DNA of 8,390 bases. Origin: JAUYQE01 sp035289745 (GTDB lineage: Archaea > Nanobdellota > Nanobdellia > Woesearchaeales > GW2011-AR9). Location of the stretch: assembly GCA_035289745.1 (NCBI GenBank), contig DATDWF010000070.1, positions 1 to 8,390 on the forward strand, given 5' to 3'. Shown here one piece after another: positions 1 to 6,616 of this stretch. A program made the translations under genes and the position numbers. How positions within the stretch are numbered: position 1 is the first letter of the stretch; the number at the start of each line of letters is the position of its first letter. The notes under the pieces were generated by a model. That model was not told where the DNA came from. It did no database searches and saw only the letters and a list, made by a program, of their open reading frames with translations.

Positions 1-194
1 GTTCGTGTCGCTTCGTCAGGAATGAGATTAACATCTTCCCTAATCCGGATAACTATCTCTTTCCAATCATGGGTGATATGTTCTTCAATTGATTTTCCGG
101 TCTTGGGGCGAGAAAAACTTAATCGCGTGCCAACTAAGCCGATTTGGTTCTTTTTTTGTTCGAGCCTTTGTGGCAGAGATATCGTTGGAGCCAT
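1..194 (-). CDS. Unrecognised protein, N-terminal 64 residues (cut by window edge)
   Basis: The minus strand is open from an ATG at 194-192 to the window edge, 64 codons without a stop. The predicted start is MAPTISLPQRLEQ and the visible end is NLIPDEATR. Adjacent in-frame TGA and TAA codons lie just upstream, so this is the first usable start. It begins 25 bp after the stop of the preceding 295-residue gene, on the same strand, and no clear Shine-Dalgarno is visible. The segment is basic near its N-terminus (QRLEQKKNQ) with a later mixed-charge stretch (HDWKEIVIRIREDV). I do not recognise a family. Its place as third gene after a MoxR-like ATPase is where VWA-domain partners are often found, but nothing in these residues shows such a domain. 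Confidence 0.5.
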   Translation of the reverse strand, partial: MAPTISLPQRLEQKKNQIGLVGTRLSFSRPKTGKSIEEHITHDWKEIVIRIREDVNLIPDEATR

Positions 195-219
195 GGAGTT
201 TTATCAAGCGAAAGATTTT

Positions 220-1107
220 TTACGGCGCGCCGCTGCGCGGCGCACTCAAACGTACCCCACGGACGGCGTCCATGCCGAGCAAGTTGTCGCCCACAAGAAG
301 GTTAAAGTAATCACTGTCGCAACCGAGCCAGACAGCCCGTTCCCCAGTATAGCTGGCGCCATTCTTTCCACTCCACGGGAAATATAATTTTGCTGGCCTG
401 CCAAAATAAACCCCTATTTCAACAAGAATACGCGGATTACACAAGCCAGTTGATTGCTGTACATAACGAGTAACTGCGGGATTGCCAAGCGCCACATCGA
501 GCAGTTCATCTTGCAAAGCCGATTTATCAAAATTTCCGGTTCTTCTTTGACGGGCAGTATTTATGATGTTTCTTCCTTCAAAGTCTGCTGCTTTAGGATA
601 ATGAATAACTTGTTGCTGTGTAAAATCGACAATGCTATTTTGCGCATCATAACCGATTCCGTTGCCTTTGTCTTTATACTGGTCGAGCACTGCTTTAATC
701 TCAGGATTGCTTCTTTGTTGAAACAGTGCCTGAAGAATGTTACAGCTTAAGGCAAAACTGGGGAGAAACAAATCGTTCTGTTCACAATACACCGCAGCGT
801 TGTAGGGAGTAAATTTGAGCGGTTGTCTTCGATCATTTCTGAAAATATCTTTTCTTACATATAATTCTCCATACTTTTCAAACTCATTCCCCTCTGCATC
901 CACGCAGAGAAGGTTCTCTAATTTGAGATAATTACCCGCGTTGATAACACATGCAGGATTTGGCGGCGGATTACCTGCTCCTGCACCAGTTCCGCTGCCG
1001 GATCCTCCTGTTGGATCCCTTCTTTTTCGTTCTTCGTCTTCACGCTGTTTCTGCAAATAGGCACGAACGAGTTGTTCTGCCGTTTTATTACCCGTGATGG
1101 TGATCAT
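220..1107 (-). CDS. Unrecognised 295-residue protein partnered with a MoxR-like ATPase
   Basis: This gene starts inside the end of the ATPase gene (ATGA overlap, 1104-1107), which implies translational coupling; only a weak GAG lies upstream. Residues 1-30 form a charged helix (LQKQREDEERKRR). Residues 33-46 are a Gly/Ser-rich linker followed by prolines, and a globular part runs from about 52 to 288. There is no signal peptide or membrane segment. Six cysteines are present (53, 68, 108, 122, 223, 263) without a zinc-ligand spacing. The end, WLGCDSDYFNLLVGDN followed by ARG-like VRGVRL at 282-287, resembles the closing strands of C-type-lectin/FGE-like folds (GFRL/GVRL), but this is a weak likeness. 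The last residues (PRSGAP) are encoded by a GC palindrome and look like a late extension. Function unknown; it is possibly a client or partner of the ATPase. The gene looks more AT-rich than its neighbours. Confidence 0.85.
   Translation of the reverse strand: MITITGNKTAEQLVRAYLQKQREDEERKRRDPTGGSGSGTGAGAGNPPPNPACVINAGNYLKLENLLCVDAEGNEFEKYGELYVRKDIFRNDRRQPLKFTPYNAAVYCEQNDLFLPSFALSCNILQALFQQRSNPEIKAVLDQYKDKGNGIGYDAQNSIVDFTQQQVIHYPKAADFEGRNIINTARQRRTGNFDKSALQDELLDVALGNPAVTRYVQQSTGLCNPRILVEIGVYFGRPAKLYFPWSGKNGASYTGERAVWLGCDSDYFNLLVGDNLLGMDAVRGVRLSAPRSGAP
227..243. repeat. Perfect GC palindrome at the 3' end of the 295-residue gene
   Basis: A 7-bp inverted repeat, GCGCCGC and GCGGCGC, is separated by a 3-nt loop (234-236). 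It lies within the last coding codons, four bases short of the stop codon (222-220). In the minus-strand transcript the hairpin is followed by an A-rich stretch rather than a U-run, so it is not a classical intrinsic terminator. It could protect the mRNA end, slow ribosomes before the third gene of the operon, or be a small palindromic insertion. Confidence 0.6.
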
Positions 1108-2414
1108 TGGTGCTCAACTCTTTTGTATTTTTCACGGAGGCCGGCGAGTGTCTGCCTTTCAAGAGAGGGATGAGCAGCTAGGTATTCAAGGCCCCGGCGT
1201 ACGGGCGCCCATCTTCCCATCTGGCCAGGCGATGAAATTTTATCCAAAAGCGTCTCTTCCCGTTCACCGTACGCAGCAAAAGCCAGAGCAGTTTCCAAAT
1301 CAGTTTTTTTCTCTCGGATCTCTCGCCGCCACCCATCCATCAACGCTTCAAAAGCGGCATAGGCATCGCCGCCTTTTTCCATTTGTACAAATGGTGATGC
1401 TAAAATCCCGGAATACGGAACCGTTAAACGCAAAGCATCTAAATAGAGCTCAACAGTGTCTTGTTCTTCCACGCCTTTGGCTTCAGCAATCATCTGCAGC
1501 GCTTCTGTTAATCCTATCGTAGCCAGAACGGCCCGCTTGGAAATGGGCATCACTTTATTCTCGTCCGTATCTGCTCGGATGCCGGGCACATTCGGCCAAG
1601 CGATATCCACCGCCCGCTTGCTGTGCTTGGCAGTATTTTCCAGATAATCCAACCCTTTGTGGAAAAACAATCCCAAAGCCCGAAGGATGAGCGGCACTTC
1701 TCGCTTGCCAAACTCGTGGTGTAAACTGATAATTTTTTGCGTAAGATCGACACCGCTCTCCGCAAGTTTGGCCCGCGGATTTTTTGCACTGCCAAAAATC
1801 TCCCAGTCGTCTTCTTCTGTGGTTATGAAGTCCGGATGGTCTAATTTTACAATCAGGTGCATCCTGTCCAGCAAAGCCCGATCAGAATTCTGAACCCCGA
1901 CATAGGCACCATCACCCAAGTTGCCAGAAGCATACCCCACTGCATAACCATCTTTTCCAAGGCGATAAATCTTTCCGCCGTGGACCAGTTTACCATCAAA
2001 AAAGTTGAAAAAATAATTCTGCACGATGGGCGGGCAGCGGTTCAGCTCATCAACATAATACAATGCTTTCCGGACATTTTCCGTCAGCTCGACCAACTCG
2101 CGGTCGGATTTGGCATCAGTGCTTCGTAACTTTTCCAGATTCAGCTGTTTCAGGAGTTCAGCTAATTCAAAATCTGGCCGGCCTTCCGCATAACAGTACT
2201 GATTGCCAAAGAAGCCAGCCAACTCATTGGCCAATTGCGTTTTTCCTTCGCCGGTTCCGCCAACCAGATAGACATTGAGCCCGGAAAGTAATGGAGCAAC
2301 CAACAACACCTCCCGCATACTATAAGGGACGCTGCCCAATACGATTTCGCGGGAATTGCGATACGTTCCTTGCTCTGAAAGAGCATGGATAAGTTCCTGA
2401 GTCTCTTGGTTCAT
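1104..2414 (-). CDS. MoxR-like AAA+ ATPase
   Basis: This 436-residue ATPase has the AAA+ core motifs in order: Walker A GGTGEGKT (52-59), Walker B ALYYVDELNR (117-126, with D122 and E123), sensor-1 ASGN (162-165), and an arginine-finger-like SDRALLDRM (177-185). The VDELNR form of Walker B and the early ALLDRM motif are typical of the MoxR/AAA_5 group rather than of Clp or RFC ATPases. The C-terminal part (about 200-436) is a helical lid plus an extension longer than in minimal MoxR proteins. MoxR ATPases usually act as chaperones that mature or insert metals into partner proteins, often with VWA-domain proteins. Here the partner candidates are the overlapping 295-residue gene and the third gene. 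The start at 2414 is the first ATG after an in-frame TAA; no Shine-Dalgarno is evident. The exact substrate cannot be read from the sequence. Confidence 0.9.
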   Translation of the reverse strand: MNQETQELIHALSEQGTYRNSREIVLGSVPYSMREVLLVAPLLSGLNVYLVGGTGEGKTQLANELAGFFGNQYCYAEGRPDFELAELLKQLNLEKLRSTDAKSDRELVELTENVRKALYYVDELNRCPPIVQNYFFNFFDGKLVHGGKIYRLGKDGYAVGYASGNLGDGAYVGVQNSDRALLDRMHLIVKLDHPDFITTEEDDWEIFGSAKNPRAKLAESGVDLTQKIISLHHEFGKREVPLILRALGLFFHKGLDYLENTAKHSKRAVDIAWPNVPGIRADTDENKVMPISKRAVLATIGLTEALQMIAEAKGVEEQDTVELYLDALRLTVPYSGILASPFVQMEKGGDAYAAFEALMDGWRREIREKKTDLETALAFAAYGEREETLLDKISSPGQMGRWAPVRRGLEYLAAHPSLERQTLAGLREKYKRVEHQ

Positions 2415-2473
2415 GGTGAAAGAACAGGCATTCTGTTGTTTAAGGCCTGCCGTTTAAAGATCATAAAAAAGAG

Positions 2474-2490
2474 CATTATTTATAAAACTT
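2474..2490 (-). promoter_or_regulatory. TATA-box promoter of the ATPase operon
   Basis: On the minus strand, AAGTTTTATAAATAATG contains a TTTATAAA core at 2479-2486, the only strong TATA-like box in the 153-bp gap behind thpR. A start point about 26 bp downstream would lie near 2456, giving a leader of roughly 42 nt without an obvious Shine-Dalgarno. The gap also holds T-rich minus-strand runs that could end thpR transcription, but no clean hairpin terminator. Confidence 0.5.
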
Positions 2491-2567
2491 TTATTATTTT
2501 CTACTTGAAAGTGGTCTTCTGGTGATCTCAAGAATGGGCGCCTAAAGCCAGCAGAAAATGAGCGTTT

Positions 2568-3125
2568 TTACTCAACCAATCCAAACCTCCCCACCACCTC
2601 ATACCGCGCCCCTTCCGTCGTTAACGTACTCTCATACAAAACCAGCTCCGTAACCCGCATCTCGCCAAAAGCCATCTGCTGAAATTTTGTAACAAATTGC
2701 TGCAACTGCTCTTTGTTCTTTTTGGATTTAACGCGAGCCAGCGTCACATGCGGCTTTTCCTCCTGCTCATTCTTGCAGATAAAGCCCAGCTGCTCATCCA
2801 ACTCTTTCATGAGTACCGGCAAATCGCCGTTTTCCACGCCAACCCAGATGACTCGCATATATTCCGGCGAAGGAAACACGCCAACGTTCTGCAAGCGGAC
2901 CAGAAAAGGCTGCCGGGAAGCAGCCACTTCCCGAAGAATCTCTTTCACTCGTTCGATCTGGCTCTCGTCCACCTCCCCCAGAAATTTCAGCGTGAAATGA
3001 AGCTGTTCAGCAGTAACCAGATGCAAGTCCGCCCCGCTCTGCTGCAGAAGCGTAAGCAACTGCTCCGCTATCGCCTGCTTTACTTCCGGAGAAAGCGGAA
3101 CGCCCACAAACAACCGTTTCTTCAT
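2568..3125 (-). CDS. thpR: RNA 2',3'-cyclic phosphodiesterase (2'-5' RNA ligase family)
   Basis: The 185-residue protein is full length for ThpR and carries both HxTx motifs of the 2H phosphoesterase fold: HFTL at 43-46 and HVTL at 126-129. The family N-terminus RLFVGVPLS and the conserved VGVFPSPEYMRVIWVGV segment (81-97) are also present. By family knowledge it hydrolyses 2',3'-cyclic phosphate RNA ends to 2'-phosphate and can join or open 2'-5' linkages; it is cytoplasmic and soluble. The start at 3125 is supported by a GGAG ten bases upstream (3136-3139). That Shine-Dalgarno lies inside one arm of a hairpin. The gene follows the TRAM-domain gene by 33 bp and is probably co-transcribed with it, which puts two RNA-acting proteins together. 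Confidence 0.95.
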   Translation of the reverse strand: MKKRLFVGVPLSPEVKQAIAEQLLTLLQQSGADLHLVTAEQLHFTLKFLGEVDESQIERVKEILREVAASRQPFLVRLQNVGVFPSPEYMRVIWVGVENGDLPVLMKELDEQLGFICKNEQEEKPHVTLARVKSKKNKEQLQQFVTKFQQMAFGEMRVTELVLYESTLTTEGARYEVVGRFGLVE

Positions 3126-3135
3126 GGAAAAGAAG

Positions 3136-3156
3136 CTCCACCGCTACAGCGGGGAG
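3136..3156. repeat. Bulged hairpin between TRAM gene and thpR, covering the thpR Shine-Dalgarno
   Basis: On the plus strand the arms are CTCC, a bulged A (3140), CCGC, loop TACA (3145-3148), then GCGG and GGAG: eight base pairs with one bulge. In the minus-strand mRNA the 3' arm contains the GGAG that serves thpR, so folding would hide it. A GC-rich stem with a single bulged base, followed by AGGTTTACTC, also looks like an IS200/IS605-type terminal hairpin. The two readings do not exclude each other. Confidence 0.65.
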
Positions 3157-3158
3157 GT

Positions 3159-3506
3159 TTACTCTTCTTCTGAATTTTTCGTCTCGTCTTCAGAATCGTC
3201 ACCGAAGTCTTCCGTATCTTCGTACGATTCCTGCTCTTCTGCAGGCTGCTGGAGCTCTTCGGGATTGACCGTCTCGTACTTTTTCTCCCGGGGCTGCCCT
3301 TCGGCTTTCCCTGCCACTTCGGCAAAGCCCATGTTCCGCAGCACCTTGGTGACTCGGATCTTCACAAAATCGCCTTTCTGCGTGCCCGGCACGAATAACA
3401 CGAAGCCTTTGACTTTAGCGATGCCATCACCCTTGCCACCCACGCCTTCGATGGTGACTTCATACACTTCCCCTTCTTTCACGGGGACTTCTTGTTCTGG
3501 ATACAT
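3159..3506 (-). CDS. TRAM-domain protein with acidic tail (putative RNA chaperone)
   Basis: This 115-residue protein has one TRAM domain at about residues 8-67: VKEGEVYEVTIEGVGGKGDG, then IAKVKGFVLFVPGTQKGD and VKIRVTKVLRNMGFAEV, a small OB-like beta barrel that binds RNA or tRNA. Archaeal stand-alone TRAM proteins are known as cold-shock-type RNA chaperones. Residues 83-115 are an unusually acidic tail rich in E and D, ending in SEEE. The start at 3506 is chosen over in-frame ATGs upstream (3653 and 3623) because a strong GGAGGT (3516-3521) sits nine bases before it. The upstream extension would also run through the promoter and back into the ABC transporter gene. Confidence 0.92.
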   Translation of the reverse strand: MYPEQEVPVKEGEVYEVTIEGVGGKGDGIAKVKGFVLFVPGTQKGDFVKIRVTKVLRNMGFAEVAGKAEGQPREKKYETVNPEELQQPAEEQESYEDTEDFGDDSEDETKNSEEE

Positions 3507-3515
3507 TCTGTAATT

Positions 3516-3521
3516 ACCTCC
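3516..3521 (-). promoter_or_regulatory. Shine-Dalgarno GGAGGT that fixes the TRAM gene start
   Basis: GGAGGT on the minus strand with a 9-nt spacer to the ATG at 3506-3504. It is one of the two strongest ribosome-binding sites in the window (the other precedes radA) and rules against a longer upstream start. Confidence 0.85.
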
Positions 3522-3549
3522 GTAAATTAATGAAGAAAGAAAAAGATTG

Positions 3550-3568
3550 CTTCTATAAAAAGGTGCTG
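3550..3568 (-). promoter_or_regulatory. TATA-box promoter of the TRAM-thpR pair
   Basis: The minus strand reads CACCTTTTTATAGAAG, with a TTTTTATA core at 3554-3561. A start point about 26 bp downstream falls near 3531. This gives a leader of about 25 nt that includes the GGAGGT. The box lies in the 100-bp gap after the ABC transporter stop, so the pair can be transcribed independently of it. Confidence 0.55.
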
Positions 3569-3606
3569 GTTGAGTATTATGTTTGTTGGAGTATCGGTTC
3601 CTCGGC

Positions 3607-5349
3607 TCACTCCCGCAGCTCATGGGTTTCCTGGAAGCGCACCATGCGGGCAAAGGGCCCCGGCTTCTTCAGCAGCTCAGTATAGGAACCTGTCTCAACC
3701 ACTTTCCCCTGGTTCAGAACCACAATGAAATCGGCCCGCCGGATGGTTGACAGGCGATGGGCAATAATGATAGTGGTCTTCCTCTTTCCCAGCGAAAAAA
3801 TGGATCCCTGAATATACCGTTCCGATTCCGAATCCAGAGAAGACGTCGCTTCGTCAAAGATATAGATGTCCGGATCTTTCAGCAAAGCCCGGGCAATGCT
3901 GATCCGCTGCTTCTGCCCGCCGGACAGGCGGATGCCTTTCTCTCCGACAAGAGTTTCGTAGCCCTGCGGGAATTGCCTAATGAATTCGTGAGCATGCGCT
4001 TTCTGGGCTGCGGCGATAATTTCTTTCTGTGAAGCAGCGGGTTTCGCAAAGCGGATATTCTCCAGCACCGTCCGGTTGAAGATTTCCACCTGCTGGGAAA
4101 CCACCGCAAGGCGGCTTTTATAGTCGTGGATTTTATAGCCACGAAGGTCCTTGCCGTCAACCAGTATCGAGCCAGAGGATACATCATAATTACGGAGCAA
4201 TAATTTGACAAATGTGGTCTTCCCCGAACCGGATCTTCCTACCAAAGCCACGATCTTTCCGGAAGGGATGGACAGAGAAACATGGTGCAAGGCCGGCTCT
4301 TTTTTCCCATACGAAAAAGTGACATCGCGAAATTCAATATTTCCGGCTAATTGCCGGACGGGCCAAGCATGTGGAGCATCTTTCAAAGCCGGTTCTAACT
4401 TGACAAGCTCCGCCAGGCGATCGATGGACTCCATGGCATCGCCCAGATGGCTGTACAATCGGCCAATACGGAACGTCGACAAGAACGCCCGCTCCGTTAA
4501 GGTATAGACGAGCACTAACGAGCCCGGCGTGATGGTGCCTTTGACAACCAGGAATACGGCCAGCGAAAAAGTTGCTATCCTTCCCAAAGCCACCAGCAGA
4601 TCCCGCCAGATCAGAATATTTTGCGTCGATTTGGTTCGCACCTGCGCCGTCTGCTGATAGCGCTGCAAGAGCTGCCGGAACGCCTGCAGCTGCTTCTTCT
4701 CCTGCACATAATCTTTGACGGTGGCAATGTTGAAAAGCGACTCTCCTAACTCCCCGACAGCTTGGTCAAAAATCGAATGATACTTTTGTCGGAGTGGCTG
4801 CACTTTTTTCCCTTCGTATAACGTGATACCTACCACAAAAGGCAGAAAGATGGCAAAGACAATGGCCAGGAGCCATTGCTCGTACAACAGCAAGCCCACG
4901 GTTAGGAATATCTGCACAAAAGAGGGGATAAATTCGTTAAAAGCAAACCACAGCAAATCGCCTAATTTCTGTGCGCCTTTCGTAATTTTGGAAACCTGCG
5001 CTCCCGTATTTCTGGCCTCGTGGTATTCCAGCGGCAGTTCCAGCAATTTTTGCTTGGCTTTCTGTAATACTGCTCCTTCAACCCTGACCGTCCAGTCATT
5101 TTCCCAGTTCTTGGCAAAATAATCAATAACAGCCATTGCCACATACGCCGCCAAGACGCCCAGCAGCAGGAAGATAAACGTGGCAAAGATGGTCTGGCCT
5201 TGCACGATCCCGTCGATAATCTCTTTGATGAGAATGATAGGGATGAACTTGATAATCTCAAAGAGCAAAGCAATGAAAACGCCCCAGAGAAGGCCTTTCT
5301 TCACTTCCGGCATGATGAAAAAAATCTTGCGGAGGAGCGGGTAGGACAT
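3607..5349 (-). CDS. ABC exporter half-transporter (fused membrane and ATPase domains)
   Basis: At 580 residues it has the usual length and order of a type IV (MsbA/Sav1866-like) exporter half. Hydrophobic segments lie at about 18-45, 54-76, 135-156, 158-178, 250-270 and 272-290. The nucleotide-binding domain follows from about 335: Walker A GRSGSGKT (371-378), Q-loop VVSQQ (416-420), signature LSGGQKQR (475-482), Walker B DIYIFDE (494-500), D-loop SSLD (503-506) and H-loop HRLS (531-534). All catalytic residues are present, so it should be active as a homodimer or with a partner encoded elsewhere. The substrate cannot be told from the sequence; lipid, peptide or drug export are all possible. 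The start at 5349 fits a TATA box about 25 bp upstream (leaderless); an alternative ATG at 5313 is less well placed. Confidence 0.95.
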   Translation of the reverse strand: MSYPLLRKIFFIMPEVKKGLLWGVFIALLFEIIKFIPIILIKEIIDGIVQGQTIFATFIFLLLGVLAAYVAMAVIDYFAKNWENDWTVRVEGAVLQKAKQKLLELPLEYHEARNTGAQVSKITKGAQKLGDLLWFAFNEFIPSFVQIFLTVGLLLYEQWLLAIVFAIFLPFVVGITLYEGKKVQPLRQKYHSIFDQAVGELGESLFNIATVKDYVQEKKQLQAFRQLLQRYQQTAQVRTKSTQNILIWRDLLVALGRIATFSLAVFLVVKGTITPGSLVLVYTLTERAFLSTFRIGRLYSHLGDAMESIDRLAELVKLEPALKDAPHAWPVRQLAGNIEFRDVTFSYGKKEPALHHVSLSIPSGKIVALVGRSGSGKTTFVKLLLRNYDVSSGSILVDGKDLRGYKIHDYKSRLAVVSQQVEIFNRTVLENIRFAKPAASQKEIIAAAQKAHAHEFIRQFPQGYETLVGEKGIRLSGGQKQRISIARALLKDPDIYIFDEATSSLDSESERYIQGSIFSLGKRKTTIIIAHRLSTIRRADFIVVLNQGKVVETGSYTELLKKPGPFARMVRFQETHELRE

Positions 5350-5368
5350 AAATAGAAAAAAGAGAAAT

Positions 5369-5380
5369 TTATTTATATGT
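5369..5380 (-). promoter_or_regulatory. Promoter of the ABC transporter, leaderless type
   Basis: The minus strand reads ACATATAAATAA with a TATAAATA core at 5370-5377. Its centre is about 24-25 bp from the A of the ATG at 5349, so transcription should begin at or next to the start codon. No Shine-Dalgarno is present, which fits leaderless translation. Confidence 0.6.
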
Positions 5381-5410
5381 TTATCTCAGAATAAAGGATA
5401 GCTCTTCACA

Positions 5411-5426
5411 AATTTAATTAATAAGT
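5411..5426 (+). promoter_or_regulatory. Promoter of the epimerase gene, leaderless type
   Basis: The plus strand reads AATTTAATTAATAAG. A TTTAATTA core at 5413-5420 is centred about 27 bp before the ATG at 5444, the spacing expected for a leaderless archaeal mRNA. The core departs from the best consensus (TTTAWATA), so the strength is uncertain. Confidence 0.45.
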
Positions 5427-5443
5427 GGCAGTTCTGAGCAGGT

Positions 5444-6595
5444 ATGACTATTATAAAGACCGATTATCAGCCTCCTGAATATGTGGTGACGGGTGCCGCC
5501 GGCTTTATCGGCTCACAGATGGTACAGCACTTGCTCAGCCATAAAAAACGGGTGCGGGCAACCGACCTTCGTGAACCCTCCTGGCTAAAAGCGCATCAAA
5601 AAGAACGGGAAAGCGGCCAGCTGGAGTTTGTGGCTGCCGATTTGACCGATGCTCCTTCTTTGGAAAAAGTAGTCCGGGGAACAAAATACCTGCATCACAT
5701 CGGCGCACTCTTCCACCATGCGGCTTCGTATGACGATCTTATGCGGGTCAATGCGGACGGAACAAAAAACATCTGTACCGCTGCCCTGAGAAACGATCTG
5801 GAACGGATTGTCCATGTCGGCAGCATGACTATCTATGGCCATAATCAAGTTCCGGAGAAAGGTGCCAAGTATGCGATTACAGAACAGAAAAAGCCGGATC
5901 CGGCGGACCATTATGCTTTTTCCAAGCAGCGGAGCCGGGAGATTGCTGCCAATTTCAATGGGTGGCAAGGCTTGCAGGTATGCATCGTCGATCCCGCCGG
6001 CGTTTTTGGACCACAGAGCACCTATGGAAACGTCAGCATCATCAAAATGCTGCTGGACGGCATGATGCTCCTGCCCGACGGCGGAAAGCATCAGGCATCC
6101 ATGGTCCATTCCTATGACGTCGTGCGGCTGTGTGATTTTCTGATGCAGACGAATATTACGCACGACAGCAATGAACCGCAGGTGCTTTCTTACTTGGCTT
6201 CAGACTATACCCCGGTAACAGGCAGAGAGCTGATGGACGGAATTTGGAAAAAGATTCCTAAAGAATTGCAGCATAATTTTGCACGGAAAATTACGGAGCA
6301 TGTCCCCGTCCGCGAATGGTGGCTTCTTCCCGTTGCTCATCTGGCTGATACCGTCGCTAAGATATACAATGCCACTCTCCGAAAAGCTGTCAAAGGCCAT
6401 ATCTGGCATCCGGAGCTGGATCCCAGAGCGATAAAATATGGCTTCGGTGATCATTCTGCTAGCCCGGAGAAAGCGAAAAATGCGGGATTCAGGCATTGCT
6501 ATCCAGAGACGTGGCAGACTATTAATGAAGTGATGGATTGGCACACATATCACGGGCTGATCAAAGAACGGTTAGAAAAAAAGAAGAAAAAATAG
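5444..6595 (+). CDS. NAD-dependent epimerase/dehydratase, extended SDR (3-beta-HSD-like)
   Basis: The 383-residue protein opens with a Rossmann motif TGAAGFIG (16-23) and an acidic residue after beta-2 (D41), which favours NAD over NADP. The catalytic set of extended SDRs is visible: S127/T129 in HVGSMTIYG and the YxxxK motif YAFSK (Y157, K161). PAGVFGP (184-190) matches the conserved substrate-side loop of epimerases and 3-beta-HSD-like reductases. Sugar-nucleotide epimerisation or dehydration, or a sterol/isoprenoid-like ketone reduction, are all compatible; the substrate is not determined. It stands alone on the plus strand, without other sugar genes nearby. The protein ends in a run of lysines (LEKKKKK) whose codons are antisense to the T-runs that follow radA. 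Confidence 0.93.
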   Translation: MTIIKTDYQPPEYVVTGAAGFIGSQMVQHLLSHKKRVRATDLREPSWLKAHQKERESGQLEFVAADLTDAPSLEKVVRGTKYLHHIGALFHHAASYDDLMRVNADGTKNICTAALRNDLERIVHVGSMTIYGHNQVPEKGAKYAITEQKKPDPADHYAFSKQRSREIAANFNGWQGLQVCIVDPAGVFGPQSTYGNVSIIKMLLDGMMLLPDGGKHQASMVHSYDVVRLCDFLMQTNITHDSNEPQVLSYLASDYTPVTGRELMDGIWKKIPKELQHNFARKITEHVPVREWWLLPVAHLADTVAKIYNATLRKAVKGHIWHPELDPRAIKYGFGDHSASPEKAKNAGFRHCYPETWQTINEVMDWHTYHGLIKERLEKKKKK

Positions 6596-6616
6596 AATAA
6601 GAAAAATATCTTATTC
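6576..6616. terminator. Shared terminator of the converging epimerase and radA genes
   Basis: An 8-bp perfect inverted repeat (GAATAAGA at 6595-6602, TCTTATTC at 6609-6616) spans both stop codons and the 15-bp gap. Read on the minus strand after the radA stop, it is followed by successive T-runs (in 6576-6592). Poly-T after the stop is the usual archaeal terminator signal, so radA termination is well supported. For the epimerase only the stem, and not a plus-strand U-run, is available. Confidence 0.65.

Noticed and set aside
22..387. A 121-codon plus-strand frame near the left end
   Set aside because: It lies antisense to two minus-strand genes of the ATPase operon and crosses the GC palindrome; no ribosome-binding site or family motif supports it.
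220..400. A diversity-generating retroelement target for the RGVRL-ending protein
   Set aside because: The 3' end lacks the adenine-targeted Asn-rich variable pattern, and no reverse transcriptase or template repeat is visible in the window.
3507..3653. A longer N-terminus for the TRAM protein from upstream in-frame ATGs
   Set aside because: The extension overlaps the ABC transporter gene and the TATA box, and the strong GGAGGT points to the ATG at 3506.
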